Shown here: in pieces, positions 1 through 10,607 of the stretch
Numbering within the stretch: position 1 is the stretch's first letter
Layout of the letters: every line of letters begins with the position of its first letter
Source: Streptomyces bungoensis
Lineage (GTDB): Bacteria; Actinomycetota; Actinomycetes; Streptomycetales; Streptomycetaceae
DNA: 64,000 nucleotides
Assembly (NCBI RefSeq): GCF_001514215.1
Contig: NZ_KQ948852.1
Location: forward strand, 377,254 to 441,253
Reading direction: 5' to 3'
Translations under genes and position numbers: made by a program
The notes under the pieces: generated by a model
Databases searched by the model: none
Seen by the model: the letters and a program-made list of their open reading frames with translations, nothing else
Told to the model about the DNA's origin: nothing

Positions 1-438
1 GGTCCCGGGCTGCTCGCCTCGCGGCCGTACCGGCTGACGGTGGCGGTCGAGTCCGACGCCACCGTGGTGGAGCGGCGGCTGCGGGCGGGTGCGCTCACGT
101 CGGCGCTGGCGGCGTACACCGGTCCGCTGCTGCCGGGCTCCCAGGCCCCGGCGGTCGTGCGGCTCCGCACGCGGCTGACCGACGGCCTGCGGACGGGGCT
201 GATCGCCCACCGCGACCCCGACCTGCTGGCCGACTGGGCGCACGCGCCGTGGGGGGAGGACGACGTGGAGGTGTGGCGTGCCCTGGCGGCGGTGCGTCCC
301 TCGGCTCCGGTGCGGGCGCGGCTGGCCGCGCTGGAGGCCGAGCTGAGCCTGCCGGCCGGGCCCGCCCTGCCACCGGTACGGGCCCGCCGACCTTCCATAC
401 CGCCGACGCGGCGCACGACGCAGGTGCCGCGACCGTAG
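1..438 (+). CDS. GAF-type transcriptional regulator, C-terminal part (5' end outside window)
   Basis: An open frame enters at base 1 and ends with TAG at 436-438, so only about the last 145 residues are present. The segment is helical and rich in Ala, Arg and Leu, with pieces such as [12 protein letters not shown] and [12 protein letters not shown]. Streptomyces aldehyde dehydrogenase genes of the type that follows often lie after a GAF-domain regulator with a tail of this kind, so I read this as that regulator; the GAF and DNA-binding parts are not in the window. It is 91 bases upstream of the dehydrogenase, on the same strand, and may control it. The identity rests on context and the tail only. 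Confidence 0.55.
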   Translation, partial: GPGLLASRPYRLTVAVESDATVVERRLRAGALTSALAAYTGPLLPGSQAPAVVRLRTRLTDGLRTGLIAHRDPDLLADWAHAPWGEDDVEVWRALAAVRPSAPVRARLAALEAELSLPAGPALPPVRARRPSIPPTRRTTQVPRP

Positions 439-443
439 ATGCC

Positions 444-461
444 GCAACGTAGGTGCAACGT
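444..461 (+). promoter_or_regulatory. Direct repeat GCAACGT x2, 11-bp phase, upstream of the aldehyde dehydrogenase
   Basis: GCAACGT occurs at 444-450 and again at 455-461, one helical turn apart, in the 91-base gap before the dehydrogenase. A possible -10, TAGCCT, lies at 471-476. The spacing suits a regulator binding one DNA face. The repeat is seen directly; its role as an operator is inference. Confidence 0.35.
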
Positions 462-529
462 CCGCCCGCCTAGCCTCGCGCCGGAAGCTGCCCAACGGCG
501 GGCAGCGCTTCACCGGGAGGCAGACCAGC

Positions 530-2053
<1,524 letters not shown>

Positions 2054-2061
2054 AGCCTGCA

Positions 2062-2104
2062 GTCGGGTTGCCTGGAGGCATCGTTGCGTTCCAGGCAACC
2101 CGAC
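2062..2104. terminator. Bidirectional hairpin terminator
   Basis: A perfect 15-bp stem (2062-2076 with 2090-2104) closes a 13-base loop just after the dehydrogenase stop and before the end of the convergent tautomerase gene. There is no U tract, as is common in Streptomyces. Confidence 0.8.
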
Positions 2105-2117
2105 AAGGGACGGGGGG

Positions 2118-2327
2118 TCAGGCGTCCTCGTCGAGCATGGCGGCGGTCAGGACGGTGCCGCCGAAGCCCCAGCCGCCGTCGACGACCTCGTCGATCAGTA
2201 CGAGGGTGTGGGGGCGGGCCCGCTCACCGTAGATCTCCGCGTACAGGTCGGTGGTGCGCTCGATGATCTTCTTCTTGTCCTCGGCGGTGACGGTGCCCGC
2301 GGGAACCTTGAAGTGGGCGAAGGGCAT
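2118..2327 (-). CDS. 4-oxalocrotonate tautomerase-family protein
   Basis: A small (69-residue) tautomerase-superfamily protein. The chosen start gives MPFAHFKVPAG, so removal of Met exposes Pro, the catalytic base that defines the family. GGGAGA lies seven bases upstream of this ATG. The sequence GTVTAEDKKKIIERTTDLY matches the first helix of the fold, and RPHTLVLIDEV a following strand. Length fits the 60-80-residue family norm. The substrate is unknown; the enzyme ketonises or isomerises enol compounds. It lies downstream of the SDR gene on the same strand, with about 120 bases between. Confidence 0.85.
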   Translation of the reverse strand: MPFAHFKVPAGTVTAEDKKKIIERTTDLYAEIYGERARPHTLVLIDEVVDGGWGFGGTVLTAAMLDEDA

Positions 2328-2450
2328 GGGTGTCTCTCCCTGAGTGGGATTCCGGTCGAGCGGGTTTCTTCCGTGAAGCGGAGGCATGTGGTCCGAGGGC
2401 GTCCGGCCATGGGTCGCTCCTCGGGCGGCGCCGGAGTGGTCAGGAGCCGG

Positions 2451-3206
2451 TCACACCATGCCCCCGTTGGCGCGCAGGATCTGGCCGTTCACCCAGTGCC
2501 CTGCCGGGCTGGTGAGGAAGGCGACCACCTGGGCGATGTCCTGCGGGGTGCCCAGCCGCTCCAGCGGCGGGGTCTTGGCGAGCCGGTCGATCTGCTCGGG
2601 CGTCTTGCCTTCGAGGAACATGTCCGTGGACGTGGGGCCCGGGGCGACGGTGTTCACGGTGATGTCCCGCCCGCGCAGCTCCCGGGCAAGGACCATGGTC
2701 ATCGACTCGACGGCGCCCTTACTCGCCGCGTACGCGCCGTAGGTCGGGAACTGCGTGCCCACCACGGACGTCGAGAACCCCACGAACGAACCGCCCGGGC
2801 GCAGTCGCCGGGCGGCCTGCTGGGCCACGACGAAGGTGCCGCGGATGTTGGTGCGATGCATGGCGTCGAGCGCCGCCAGGTCCAGTTCGGCGATGGGCGC
2901 CAGGGCCATCCGGCCGGCCGAGTTCACCACGACGTCCACACCGCCGAACTCCTCCTCCGTCCGGTCGAACAGCGCGGCGACCTCCTTCTCGTCCGCCACG
3001 TCCGCCTGTACCGCGATCGCCCGGCCGCCGGCGGCGCTGATCGCCGCCACCGTCTCCTCGGCGGAGGCCGCGTCCCGGGCGTAGTTCACGACGACGGCCA
3101 GGCCGTCCAGAGCGAGCCGATGGGAGACCGCCCGGCCGATGCCGCGCGATCCGCCGGTGACGACAGCGACCCGTAGGGCCGCCGGAGTGGTGTGATTCGT
3201 AGCCAT
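2451..3206 (-). CDS. SDR-family oxidoreductase
   Basis: Classical short-chain dehydrogenase/reductase of 251 residues, probably NADP-linked (3-oxoacyl-ACP reductase or glucose dehydrogenase-like). Motifs: TGGSRGIG (Gly18, 22, 24) for the cofactor, NSAG at 95-98, Ser145, and YAASK with Tyr159/Lys163. It ends VNGQILRANGGMV, typical of the family. The ATG at 3206 was chosen because the Rossmann motif then starts near residue 13; GGAGG is only two bases before it, so a slightly earlier GTG (3212) is possible. It is divergent from the MmyB-like regulator gene, with a perfect palindrome between them, so it is the likely target of that regulator. Confidence 0.9.
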   Translation of the reverse strand: MATNHTTPAALRVAVVTGGSRGIGRAVSHRLALDGLAVVVNYARDAASAEETVAAISAAGGRAIAVQADVADEKEVAALFDRTEEEFGGVDVVVNSAGRMALAPIAELDLAALDAMHRTNIRGTFVVAQQAARRLRPGGSFVGFSTSVVGTQFPTYGAYAASKGAVESMTMVLARELRGRDITVNTVAPGPTSTDMFLEGKTPEQIDRLAKTPPLERLGTPQDIAQVVAFLTSPAGHWVNGQILRANGGMV

Positions 3207-3241
3207 GTCCTCCACGATGCGGGGGCTCCGGCCTGCGGAAC

Positions 3242-3260
3242 CAGGGGATGTCATCCCCTG
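3242..3260. promoter_or_regulatory. 19-bp palindrome between SDR and MmyB-like regulator: probable operator
   Basis: CAGGGGATG at 3242-3250 and CATCCCCTG at 3252-3260 form a perfect 9-1-9 inverted repeat in the 88-base divergent gap, 35 bases before the regulator ATG and 36 bases upstream of the SDR ATG. Local regulators of this family usually bind such palindromes to control themselves and the neighbour. The repeat is seen; the binding is inferred. Confidence 0.65.
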
Positions 3261-3294
3261 TGTCCGTGGTGCGGCCGGACGCAGAATGGGAGGC

Positions 3295-4155
3295 ATGGGT
3301 TCTGTGAGACACACCGAGCTGGGGGTCTTCCTGCGTTCCCGGCGTGAGCGCATCCGTCCCGCCGACGTGGGACTGCCGTCCGGCCCCCGGCGCCGGGTGC
3401 CCGGGCTGCGCCGCGATGAGGTCGCGCAGCTCGCCGGAGTTTCGGTGGACTACTACAACGAACTCGAACGCGGAGCCGGGTCCCAGCCCTCCGAGCAGAT
3501 GATCGCCGCGCTGGCGAGGGCACTGCGCCTGACCGCTGACGAGCGCGACTACCTCTACCACCTGGCGGACCGACCGGTGCCCGTGCACGGCTCAGCCGCC
3601 TCGCACGTCCACCCCGGCATGCTCGACCTGCTCACTCGTCTGACGTCGACACCCGCGCAGGTCATCACCGACCTGCACGTCACTCTGGTACAGAACCCGC
3701 TCGCAGTGGCGCTGCTCGGGGACCACTCCGGCTTCCGGGGCTCCCGGGCCAGCTTCGTCCACCGATGGTTCACCGACCCCGCCGCCCGGCACCTGTACCC
3801 CGCAGCCGACCATGCGAAGCAGTCCCGCGCCTTCGTCGCAGACCTGCGCGCAGCCGCCGCCAGACGAGACGCCAAGGACACCGAAGCCAGCTCGATGATC
3901 GGCTCGCTGCTCGGCGCCTCTCCCGAATTCGCCGCCCTGTGGGCCGACCACGACGTGGCCTTCCGGCGCGACGACCGCAAACGCCTCAACCACCCCGCGC
4001 TCGGCCTGATCGAGGTCAACTGCCTCAACCTGTTCAGCGAAGACGGCCGGCAGCGACTGCTCTGGTTCACCCCCGCAGTCGGCACCGACAGCGCCGACGC
4101 CCTCGACCTCCTCGCCGTCATCGGCACCCAACAGGTCATCGAACCGACACCCTGA
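3295..4155 (+). CDS. XRE-family regulator with MmyB-like ligand domain
   Basis: DNA-binding regulator of 286 residues. Residues 8-80 form the helix-turn-helix, with RRVPGLRRDEVAQLAGVSVD and YYNELERG, the hallmark of the MmyB/ClgR-like Streptomyces group. The rest (about 100-270) is the PAS-like MmyB ligand domain, which in this family binds a hydrophobic ligand (TFVHRWF-type segment here as SFVHRWFTDP). GGGAGG precedes the ATG by one base plus C; an upstream ATG at 3205 is rejected because it would put the palindrome inside the gene. Divergent from the SDR gene; likely a local repressor of it and of itself. Confidence 0.88.
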   Translation: MGSVRHTELGVFLRSRRERIRPADVGLPSGPRRRVPGLRRDEVAQLAGVSVDYYNELERGAGSQPSEQMIAALARALRLTADERDYLYHLADRPVPVHGSAASHVHPGMLDLLTRLTSTPAQVITDLHVTLVQNPLAVALLGDHSGFRGSRASFVHRWFTDPAARHLYPAADHAKQSRAFVADLRAAAARRDAKDTEASSMIGSLLGASPEFAALWADHDVAFRRDDRKRLNHPALGLIEVNCLNLFSEDGRQRLLWFTPAVGTDSADALDLLAVIGTQQVIEPTP

Positions 4156-4306
4156 CGTCCTGCCCTCCCCCGGCCTCGCCGCTTCGGCTGGGGCGATCAG
4201 GGTCGTCGAGGGGCGAGTGTCCGATCGAGCGGCGCGGCGTCCAGCGGCTCCGGCATGCGGGCCACCGTGCAGGCGAAGCCGGTGCCCCGTGAACCGGCAC
4301 ACCTCG

Positions 4307-4795
4307 TCATTCCGGAAGGATGCGGAACTCGAACTCGGGACGGTCCCACATCACGGCGGGCGGGTTCGCGAGCGCGGTCCCGCTGCGCACCGCACCGACG
4401 CGGTGGTAGAAGTCCTTCGCGGGAAGATGTGACACGACCTTGACACGGTCGAGCCCGGCGGCACGTGCCTCGGACTGCATGTGCGCCACGAGCAGCCGTC
4501 CGATACCCCGCCCTTGCACTTCGTCGGCGACGAACAGCAGGTCGAGCTCCGGTGGAGCGAGGACGAGCGCGTAGAACCCGAGGACCCGGCCTCCGTGTTC
4601 GTCGGCGCCGACGGCCACAAAGGTGCGGTGGGCCTCGATGTAGTCAGGGCCGACCCGGTAGCCCGCGACCGCGGCTGCGTACTTGCCCTCGTAGGCGCCT
4701 GAGCCACGCACGAGCCGCGTGAGCCGTTTGGCATCCCGCGCGACGGCCCTCCGTATCGTGATCGGCTCGCTGATCGGGGAAGTGCGTGAACTCAT
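4307..4795 (-). CDS. GNAT-family N-acetyltransferase
   Basis: A 162-residue acetyl-CoA-dependent acyltransferase. The acetyl-CoA loop is QGRGIGRLL near residue 105, after the beta-4 strand LDLLFVADE; the AVMWDRPEFEFR tail closes the fold. It begins ITIRRAVARDAKRL, a usual GNAT opening. The start at 4795 (MSSRTSP) gives family length; the longer frame to 4963 adds a low-complexity Arg/Pro stretch. The RBS is weak. The 3' end is 151 bases from the convergent regulator gene. Substrate unknown. Confidence 0.85.
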   Translation of the reverse strand: MSSRTSPISEPITIRRAVARDAKRLTRLVRGSGAYEGKYAAAVAGYRVGPDYIEAHRTFVAVGADEHGGRVLGFYALVLAPPELDLLFVADEVQGRGIGRLLVAHMQSEARAAGLDRVKVVSHLPAKDFYHRVGAVRSGTALANPPAVMWDRPEFEFRILPE

Positions 4796-5101
4796 CGGGA
4801 GAGTACTTCGCACCGGGGGGTGCCTTCGTGCGGCGGGTCGGCTGCTCGTGCAGGCGCTCCTGCACCGCTCCCCGGAGAAAGGGGAGGGCGTCGGCCTCGG
4901 CGGGTGCCGCAGGGACCGACCACTGCACGCTGCCGGGCGGCCGCGCCGGGCAAGGGTTTGCACCCTCCGGGATCAACGCGGTCCCACGCGCCACTGTCCG
5001 AGTTCCAAGTGAGCGTCCCGGGCCGGCCCGCGGACCGGACGGCATCCCTGTGGAAAGCCCCCTCAGGCGAGCCGTGGACGCGACGAGTCGTTCCGGCCGC
5101 T
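4796..5101. other. Intergenic region, no gene recognised
   Basis: About 306 bases between the GNAT start and the end of the next minus-strand gene. Several overlapping frames cross it, but none has a ribosome site plus protein-like composition. It must contain the GNAT promoter; I could not pick a convincing -35/-10 pair. Confidence 0.4.
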
Positions 5102-5395
5102 CTACCTGACCGGACCTTCGTCTTCTCCCGGCTGTTCGTCAGGCATGTCCAGAATGGCCTCTCGGGTGTAGTGAGGGCTCCCTCGGGGTGGGGCCGCCCC
5201 GGGGGCCATGAGTTCGGCGAGGAGTCTGCTCAGGTCATCCGTGGACAGCGCCAGACCCAGGGTCTGCACTATGCGCAGGGCGCAGTCCCGGACGGACTGG
5301 GCGCTCTGCTCGGGCGCCGCCGTGCTCCTGATCTCGTCACACACTCGGCTGAACTGCTCAGCGCTGATCGTCGGCCTGCTTACCGGTTGCGCCAT
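5102..5395 (-). CDS. Hypothetical protein, 97 residues
   Basis: Soluble, mainly helical small protein of unknown function. The middle (IRSTAAPEQSAQSVRDCALRI, ending LLAELMAP) looks amphipathic, and the tail is acidic (DMPDEQPGEDEGPVR). The start was chosen because AGGAGGAG lies seven bases upstream of the ATG at 5395; the longer frame lacks a site. It is divergent from the PP2C phosphatase gene. No family recognised, so no function is proposed. Confidence 0.6.
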   Translation of the reverse strand: MAQPVSRPTISAEQFSRVCDEIRSTAAPEQSAQSVRDCALRIVQTLGLALSTDDLSRLLAELMAPGAAPPRGSPHYTREAILDMPDEQPGEDEGPVR

Positions 5396-5610
5396 CGTGC
5401 GCTCCTCCTGGATGAACGGGCCGTTCCACCCGCTCTTCCAGAAAGCGCTGAGCACCCGCCGATGGCAACCGGAGCCGGCGCCCGGACGGCGGCGGTCCCA
5501 GGCGGGCGCCGAGGACGATTCATCTCCGTGTACGCCCAGCTCGACCCCCGACCGGCATCACGCACGGATTGACGCCTGCTGTGACGGTTCCCAAGCTGTA
5601 GGAGGGGCCG

Positions 5611-6867
5611 GTGGAAGGGGCCGTGGTCGTGAGCAGCAGGCAGAGTGGCCTTCCCCGGCTGCTGACCGCAGCGGAGAGGGCGGCGCCGGTGGACGCCGTC
5701 GCGGTGGTCGCTGAGGATCTCCGGCGGCGTTTCGGGGCCACGAAGGTGTCGTTCCTCATCGTGGACCTGACGGGCAAGGCGGTGGCACGGCTGGCCACCG
5801 CCGTCGGCGTGGAGGGTGAGCAGGAAGCACAGCGGATCCCCATGTTCGGCAGCGTCTACGAGCAGGTGATCCGTACCCAGCGGCTGTACCAGGAGGCGAC
5901 CGGCCAGGGACAGCGGGTGATCGTGCCGGTCACCAACCGGGGGGACGCCATCGGGCTGCTGGAACTGCTGCTGCCCACCGACCCCGGCGACGACGTCCTC
6001 GACGAGGTCGGGGAAGCCGCCCACATCCTGGCCTACATCGTGATCGCCAACGGACGCTTCACGGACCTCTACACCTGGGGCAAACGCTCCAGGCCCCCCA
6101 CGTTGGCTGCTGAAATCCAGTACCAGCTGCTGCCCCCGTCACTGTCCTGCGAGGCTGCGCAGTTCACGTTGTGCGGGCACCTGGAGCCCTCCGAAGACCT
6201 CAGCGGCGACACCTTCGACTACGCGCTGGACCGCAACACCCTGCACGTGTCGGTGACCGACCCCATGGGCCACGACATCGGTTCCGCCCTGGCCGCCACG
6301 GTGCTGGTGAGCGCCCTGCGCGGCGCCCGCCGCGCAGGAGCCGGCCTGGCCGAGCAGGCCCACCGGGCCGACCAGGCCCTGGCCGACCACGGCCACGGTC
6401 ACGCCACCGGGCAACTGCTCCGCATCAACCTCCACACCGGTCGGGCCCAGCTCGTCAATGCCGGCCACCCCTGGCCACTGCGCATGCGCGAGGGGGCTGC
6501 GGAAGCGATCGTCTGCGAGGTGGACCATCCCTTCGGGCTGCCCGTGTCCGTGCCCCACCCCTACCGTGTTCAGGACGTCGACCTGCGCCCGGGTGACCGT
6601 CTGCTCATGGTGACCGACGGCATGCTCGAACGTCATGGCGAGGCCGTCGACCTGCCCGCCCTGCTGGAGCGCACCCGGGATCTTCACCCGCGGGAGACGG
6701 CGCTGACGCTGACGTCGGCGGTCCGGGATGCCGCCGGGGGCCGGCTCGCGGATGATGCCACCGTGATGTGCCTGGACTGGCACGGCCCTCAGCAGACCCT
6801 GCGGCAGGTCAGCTCCGGCGCGGACACTCAGCAGGCTTCAGCCGGCCGCGCGAAGCAGCAGCCGTGA
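5611..6867 (+). CDS. SpoIIE-type PP2C serine/threonine phosphatase
   Basis: A 418-residue Mn/Mg-dependent phosphatase of the SpoIIE/RsbU group, which in Streptomyces dephosphorylates anti-anti-sigma proteins. Residues about 1-165 are a GAF-like sensor region. The catalytic domain follows: [17 protein letters not shown] (metal Asp), [40 protein letters not shown] and the final [10 protein letters not shown]. The GTG at 5611 has AGGAGGGG just before it. GDTFDY replaces the more usual GGDFYD, and DPMGHDIG the usual DxxGHG; both keep the metal-binding aspartates. The partner sigma system is not in this window. Confidence 0.9.
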   Translation: MEGAVVVSSRQSGLPRLLTAAERAAPVDAVAVVAEDLRRRFGATKVSFLIVDLTGKAVARLATAVGVEGEQEAQRIPMFGSVYEQVIRTQRLYQEATGQGQRVIVPVTNRGDAIGLLELLLPTDPGDDVLDEVGEAAHILAYIVIANGRFTDLYTWGKRSRPPTLAAEIQYQLLPPSLSCEAAQFTLCGHLEPSEDLSGDTFDYALDRNTLHVSVTDPMGHDIGSALAATVLVSALRGARRAGAGLAEQAHRADQALADHGHGHATGQLLRINLHTGRAQLVNAGHPWPLRMREGAAEAIVCEVDHPFGLPVSVPHPYRVQDVDLRPGDRLLMVTDGMLERHGEAVDLPALLERTRDLHPRETALTLTSAVRDAAGGRLADDATVMCLDWHGPQQTLRQVSSGADTQQASAGRAKQQP

Positions 6868-7225
6868 CCAGGGGCGCTCTCCTGGACGGTGCGGGCCCTG
6901 CCGGTACGCCTCGGCGAGCGCGGTGGTGAAGAGCGGAGACGAACCACGCGAGGCAGGAGTCGTCGGCGCACATGCCCCAGACGGGCGGGCCTCCGGACGG
7001 ACCGAAACGGCCAGGCAGCAGAGGCGGACCCGGTGCCTCGCGGGGCAAGTCCCCGCGGTGAGATGCGGCCCCCGCAAGGTGGCCCGCATCACGGGATCGA
7101 TGGAGGATGGAAACGGCCACAGGGCGAGCGGACAGGCCCGCTTTCTTGCCTCACGCCGCGACACCGCTGCGGCTCCTTGCCGTTCGCGGATCACGCCTAC
7201 CGGACGCACGAATCCAGGCGCTCTC
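6868..7225. other. Intergenic region, no gene recognised
   Basis: About 358 bases between the phosphatase and the next small gene. Open frames on both strands run through it (for example 6838-7236 on the minus strand), but none has a ribosome site or recognisable protein features. No clear terminator or promoter was found. Confidence 0.4.
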
Positions 7226-7666
7226 ATGAACAGCATCTACGCGTTGATCCGAACCGACGGCGGGATCCGGTTCCGCGACGGCATCCCGGACCAGGGCACC
7301 GGCGCCGCCTTCGCCATACAGCGGGCCACACGGGGTGGTCACGGCCTCCACGGCGACGCCGGCGACGTCCGGGGTCCCGCCGACACCCATCTGCTCAACC
7401 GCATCGCCACCCTTGTCGTGTACGCCCTGGGAGGCCCCAGCCGGTGCGTTTTCGGGGACCTGGCCATCGGCGGCGACCGTTTCGAGTCCGGTTCCGGAGA
7501 GACCACGCCCTGCGGCCTTACAGAGGCACAACAGCACCTCATCCGCGACGTCCATGACGCGATCTGTGAGAACGCCGAAGCGGCCGAGGGCGGGGACACA
7601 GGTCCTTCGGCGGCCTCTGGCGAGAGGGATGATCGGCATTCGGGACGAGGAGGAGCGGGCGCGTGA
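7226..7666 (+). CDS. Hypothetical protein, 146 residues
   Basis: Unknown protein beginning MNSIYALIRTDGGIRF. Central sequence HLLNRIATLVVYALGGPSR followed by CVFGDLAIGGDRFE suggests a compact alpha/beta fold; the tail after about residue 115 is Gly/Ser/Arg rich and probably disordered. The ATG has only a weak CAGG site, so the start is uncertain; the frame continues upstream to 6923 without better features. It precedes the P-type ATPase gene on the same strand, 165 bases away. Confidence 0.55.
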   Translation: MNSIYALIRTDGGIRFRDGIPDQGTGAAFAIQRATRGGHGLHGDAGDVRGPADTHLLNRIATLVVYALGGPSRCVFGDLAIGGDRFESGSGETTPCGLTEAQQHLIRDVHDAICENAEAAEGGDTGPSAASGERDDRHSGRGGAGA

Positions 7667-7831
7667 GATGCTGGATTTCCGGAGTGCGCTCTGGTCTTCG
7701 GACCCCGCGTCCTCACCGGGCATGACATCCCGAGATGGCGACGCGATGACCAAACGGCGGTGCCGGGCTCGTGAGGCCGGCCGGTGTCCCCCGCCGGCGG
7801 ATGGTCCACCCTCCGTTGGAGGCGGGGCCGG

Positions 7832-10492
7832 GTGAGCGTCATTGCTCCGTCGCAGCCGCCCGTGGTCGCGCCCGGGGTGGTGTCGGCGGCGGCGGTGTCG
7901 GGGGACGATGTCCTTCGTGGGCTAGGTGTCGTCGCCGGGGAGGGCCTGGGGGGCGCGGAGGCCGCGCGACGGCAGGCGCAGTTCGGCCCCAACGCGGTCG
8001 CCACGCACCGTGCCCGGGTGCTTCCCGTGTTGTGGCATCAGCTGCGCTCGCCGCTGCTCGGACTGCTGGTGGCGGCCGCCGTCGCGTCTTTCCTGGTCGG
8101 AGAGCGCGCCGATGCGCTGATCATCGGGGTGATCGTGAGCGCGTCCGTGGGCCTGGGATTCGTCAACGAGTACCGGGCCGAGAAGGCGGCCGAGGCGCTG
8201 CACTCCCAGATCCACCACCAGACGGTGGTCCTGCGGGACGGCCGGGCGACCCTGGTGGATGTCACGGCACTGGTACCCGGTGATGTGGTGGAACTGCGTC
8301 TGGGTGACATCGTGCCGGCCGACCTGCGGCTGCTGGAGGTCACCGGTCTGGAGTGCGACGAGTCGGTGCTGACCGGCGAGTCGCTGCCCGTGGGCAAGAA
8401 TCCCGCTGCGGTCGCGGCCGGGGCGCCGCTGGCGGAACTGTCCGGGTGCGCTCTCATGGGGACGGTCGTCCGGACCGGCGCCGCCCGTGGGGTGGTGGTG
8501 GCCACCGGGGCGCGCGCCGAGTTCGGCAAGATCGCCGCCGGGCTCGACACCCACCCGCTCGACACCGAGTTCCAGGTCGGCCTGCGGCGCTTCTCCCTGC
8601 TGCTGGTGTACGTCGCGGGCGCGCTGACGACCTCGATCTTCGTGATCAACGTCGCGCTGCACAAGCCGATCATCGACGCACTGCTGTTCTCGCTCGCGAT
8701 CGCGGTCGGTATCACCCCGCAGCTGCTGCCCGCCGTCGTCTCGACCAGCCTGGCCGCCGGTTCACGCCGGATGAGCCGGCGCAAGGTACTGGTCAAGCGG
8801 CTGGTCTGCATCGAGGACCTGGGCGATGTCGACGTCCTGTTCACCGACAAGACCGGCACGCTGACCATGGGCCGCATCGAGTACATGCGAGCCGTTCCCG
8901 CCGGCGGCCACAGCTCCGAGGCGGTCGTACGGTGGGGGCTGCTCAGTACCGAGAACGCGGCACGGGACGCTCAGGACGTCGGCGGGAGTCCGCTGGACCA
9001 GGCCCTGTGGCGGTCTCCGGCCGCCGCGGGCGCGCGGTCCGCGCTGGACGGCTGCACACGGCTCGCGGTGCTTCCCTTCGATCACGAGCGCCGTATGATC
9101 TCGGTCCTCGTGCGGGACGGGGACGGTCGTTCACGCCTGGTCACCAAGGGGGCTCCGGAGTCCGTCCTGGACCGCTGCGTCGAGGTCCCGCCGGCGGCAC
9201 GTGACGCGCTGGCGGCGGAGTTCGCCGCGGGGAACCGGGTGGTCGCCGTCGCCACCCGGTCCGTCGCCTCCGGAACGCGGGCCGTCAGTGCCGAGGACGA
9301 GCGGGAGCTGAGCCTGGCCGGACTGCTGGTGTTCCTCGACCCGCCCAAACCCGACGCCGCCACCGCTCTGTCCAGGCTGGCCGCTCTCGGTGTCACGGTG
9401 AAGGTCGTCACCGGCGACAACGCCGCAGTCGCCGCCAAGGTCTGCCATGACCTGGGGCTCACCGAAGCGGGCACGATGACCGGCGGCGAGGTCGACGCCC
9501 TGGACGACGCACAGCTGGCCGACGCGATCAGCAGGACCACCGTCTTCGCCCGAGTGAGTCCCGAGGCCAAGGCCCGGATCGTTCATGCGCAACGGCGCAG
9601 CCGCGGCGGCGTGGCGTTCCTGGGCGACGGAGTCAACGACGCACTGGCTCTGCACGCGGCCGACGTGGGCATCTCCGTCGACTCGGCCACCGACGTCGCC
9701 AAGGACTCAGCCGACGTCATCCTGCTGGAAAAGGACCTCAACGTCCTCGCCGACGGTGTGGCCGAGGGGCGCAGGATCTTCGCCAACACCATCAAATACG
9801 TGTTGATGGGCACCTCGAGCAACTTCGGCAACATGGCCTCCGCCGCGGGCGCCTCGTTGTTCCTGTCCTTCCTGCCGATGCTCCCGTCGCAGATCCTGCT
9901 CAACAACCTCCTCTACGACAGCAGTCAGCTGGCCATCCCGACGGACAACGTCGACGAGGAGCAGCTGCGCAAGCCCTCGCACTGGGACATCGCCTTCATC
10001 CGCCGCTTCATGATCTCCTTCGGGCCCCTCAGCTCCGTGTTCGACTTCGTCACCTTCGGCGTCATGCTCTGGGTCTTCCACTCCGGCCCGGCCCAGTTCC
10101 GCTCCGGCTGGTTCGTCGAATCGCTGGCCACCCAGACTCTGGTGATCTTCGCCATCCGCACCCGGCGCGTCCCGTTCTTCCGCAGCCACCCCAGCCTGCC
10201 GCTGACCCTCGCCGCGCTCGGCGTGGTCACCGTCGGCGCGGTGCTGCCGGCCACCCCGCTCGCCCACACCCTGGGCTTCCAGCCACTTCCCGGGGCGTTC
10301 TTCGCCACGCTGGTCGGCATGATCCTCGGCTACCTGGCCCTCATCGAGATCGGCAAACGGCTCTTCTACGGGGCCGCGGCCGTGGCACCCCCGGTGTCCG
10401 GGCGCTACGCCGGCCGCCGCCACCTGCGGCGCCGTGCCGGGCGCTTCAGCACTGCCGCGGCCCGCCCCACGCCGGTCGACGGCCCGTCATGA
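7832..10492 (+). CDS. MgtA-like P-type (P3B) ATPase, probable Mg2+ importer
   Basis: Membrane ATPase of 886 residues driving cation transport. In order: N-terminal cation-ATPase domain, actuator loop with LTGESLPVGKN near 181, membrane motif IAVGITPQLLPAVVSTSL near 290, phosphorylation site DKTGTLTMG with Asp339, nucleotide-domain KGAPESVLDRC, hinge TGDNAAVAAKVCHDLG and LGDGVNDALAL, then six C-terminal membrane helices. ITPQLLP and VLVKRL ahead of DKTG are P3B (MgtA) features rather than Ca or heavy-metal ones. The GTG at 7832 has GGAGG nine bases upstream; an in-frame earlier start at 7784 is less likely. No Mg-sensing leader was recognised. Confidence 0.9.
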   Translation: MSVIAPSQPPVVAPGVVSAAAVSGDDVLRGLGVVAGEGLGGAEAARRQAQFGPNAVATHRARVLPVLWHQLRSPLLGLLVAAAVASFLVGERADALIIGVIVSASVGLGFVNEYRAEKAAEALHSQIHHQTVVLRDGRATLVDVTALVPGDVVELRLGDIVPADLRLLEVTGLECDESVLTGESLPVGKNPAAVAAGAPLAELSGCALMGTVVRTGAARGVVVATGARAEFGKIAAGLDTHPLDTEFQVGLRRFSLLLVYVAGALTTSIFVINVALHKPIIDALLFSLAIAVGITPQLLPAVVSTSLAAGSRRMSRRKVLVKRLVCIEDLGDVDVLFTDKTGTLTMGRIEYMRAVPAGGHSSEAVVRWGLLSTENAARDAQDVGGSPLDQALWRSPAAAGARSALDGCTRLAVLPFDHERRMISVLVRDGDGRSRLVTKGAPESVLDRCVEVPPAARDALAAEFAAGNRVVAVATRSVASGTRAVSAEDERELSLAGLLVFLDPPKPDAATALSRLAALGVTVKVVTGDNAAVAAKVCHDLGLTEAGTMTGGEVDALDDAQLADAISRTTVFARVSPEAKARIVHAQRRSRGGVAFLGDGVNDALALHAADVGISVDSATDVAKDSADVILLEKDLNVLADGVAEGRRIFANTIKYVLMGTSSNFGNMASAAGASLFLSFLPMLPSQILLNNLLYDSSQLAIPTDNVDEEQLRKPSHWDIAFIRRFMISFGPLSSVFDFVTFGVMLWVFHSGPAQFRSGWFVESLATQTLVIFAIRTRRVPFFRSHPSLPLTLAALGVVTVGAVLPATPLAHTLGFQPLPGAFFATLVGMILGYLALIEIGKRLFYGAAAVAPPVSGRYAGRRHLRRRAGRFSTAAARPTPVDGPS

Positions 10493-10546
10493 CGCAGACC
10501 TTCGACCGGCGCGCGGGAGGCACGGCAGATAAGCGCGACACCATGC

Positions 10547-10580
10547 GGTGACTCACGGCGCATGTGCGCGGTGAGTCACC
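10547..10580. terminator. Bidirectional hairpin terminator
   Basis: GGTGACTCAC at 10547-10556 pairs perfectly with GTGAGTCACC at 10571-10580; the loop itself holds a GCGCA/TGCGC repeat. It lies between the convergent P-type ATPase and SPFH genes. Confidence 0.8.
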
Positions 10581-10607
10581 TCAAGGCCCGGGGCCGCGGG
10601 GGGCCAC

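Noticed and set aside
6838..7236. Minus-strand 132-codon frame in the gap after the phosphatase
   Set aside because: No ribosome site, mixed low-complexity composition, overlaps the start of the plus-strand gene and the end of the phosphatase.
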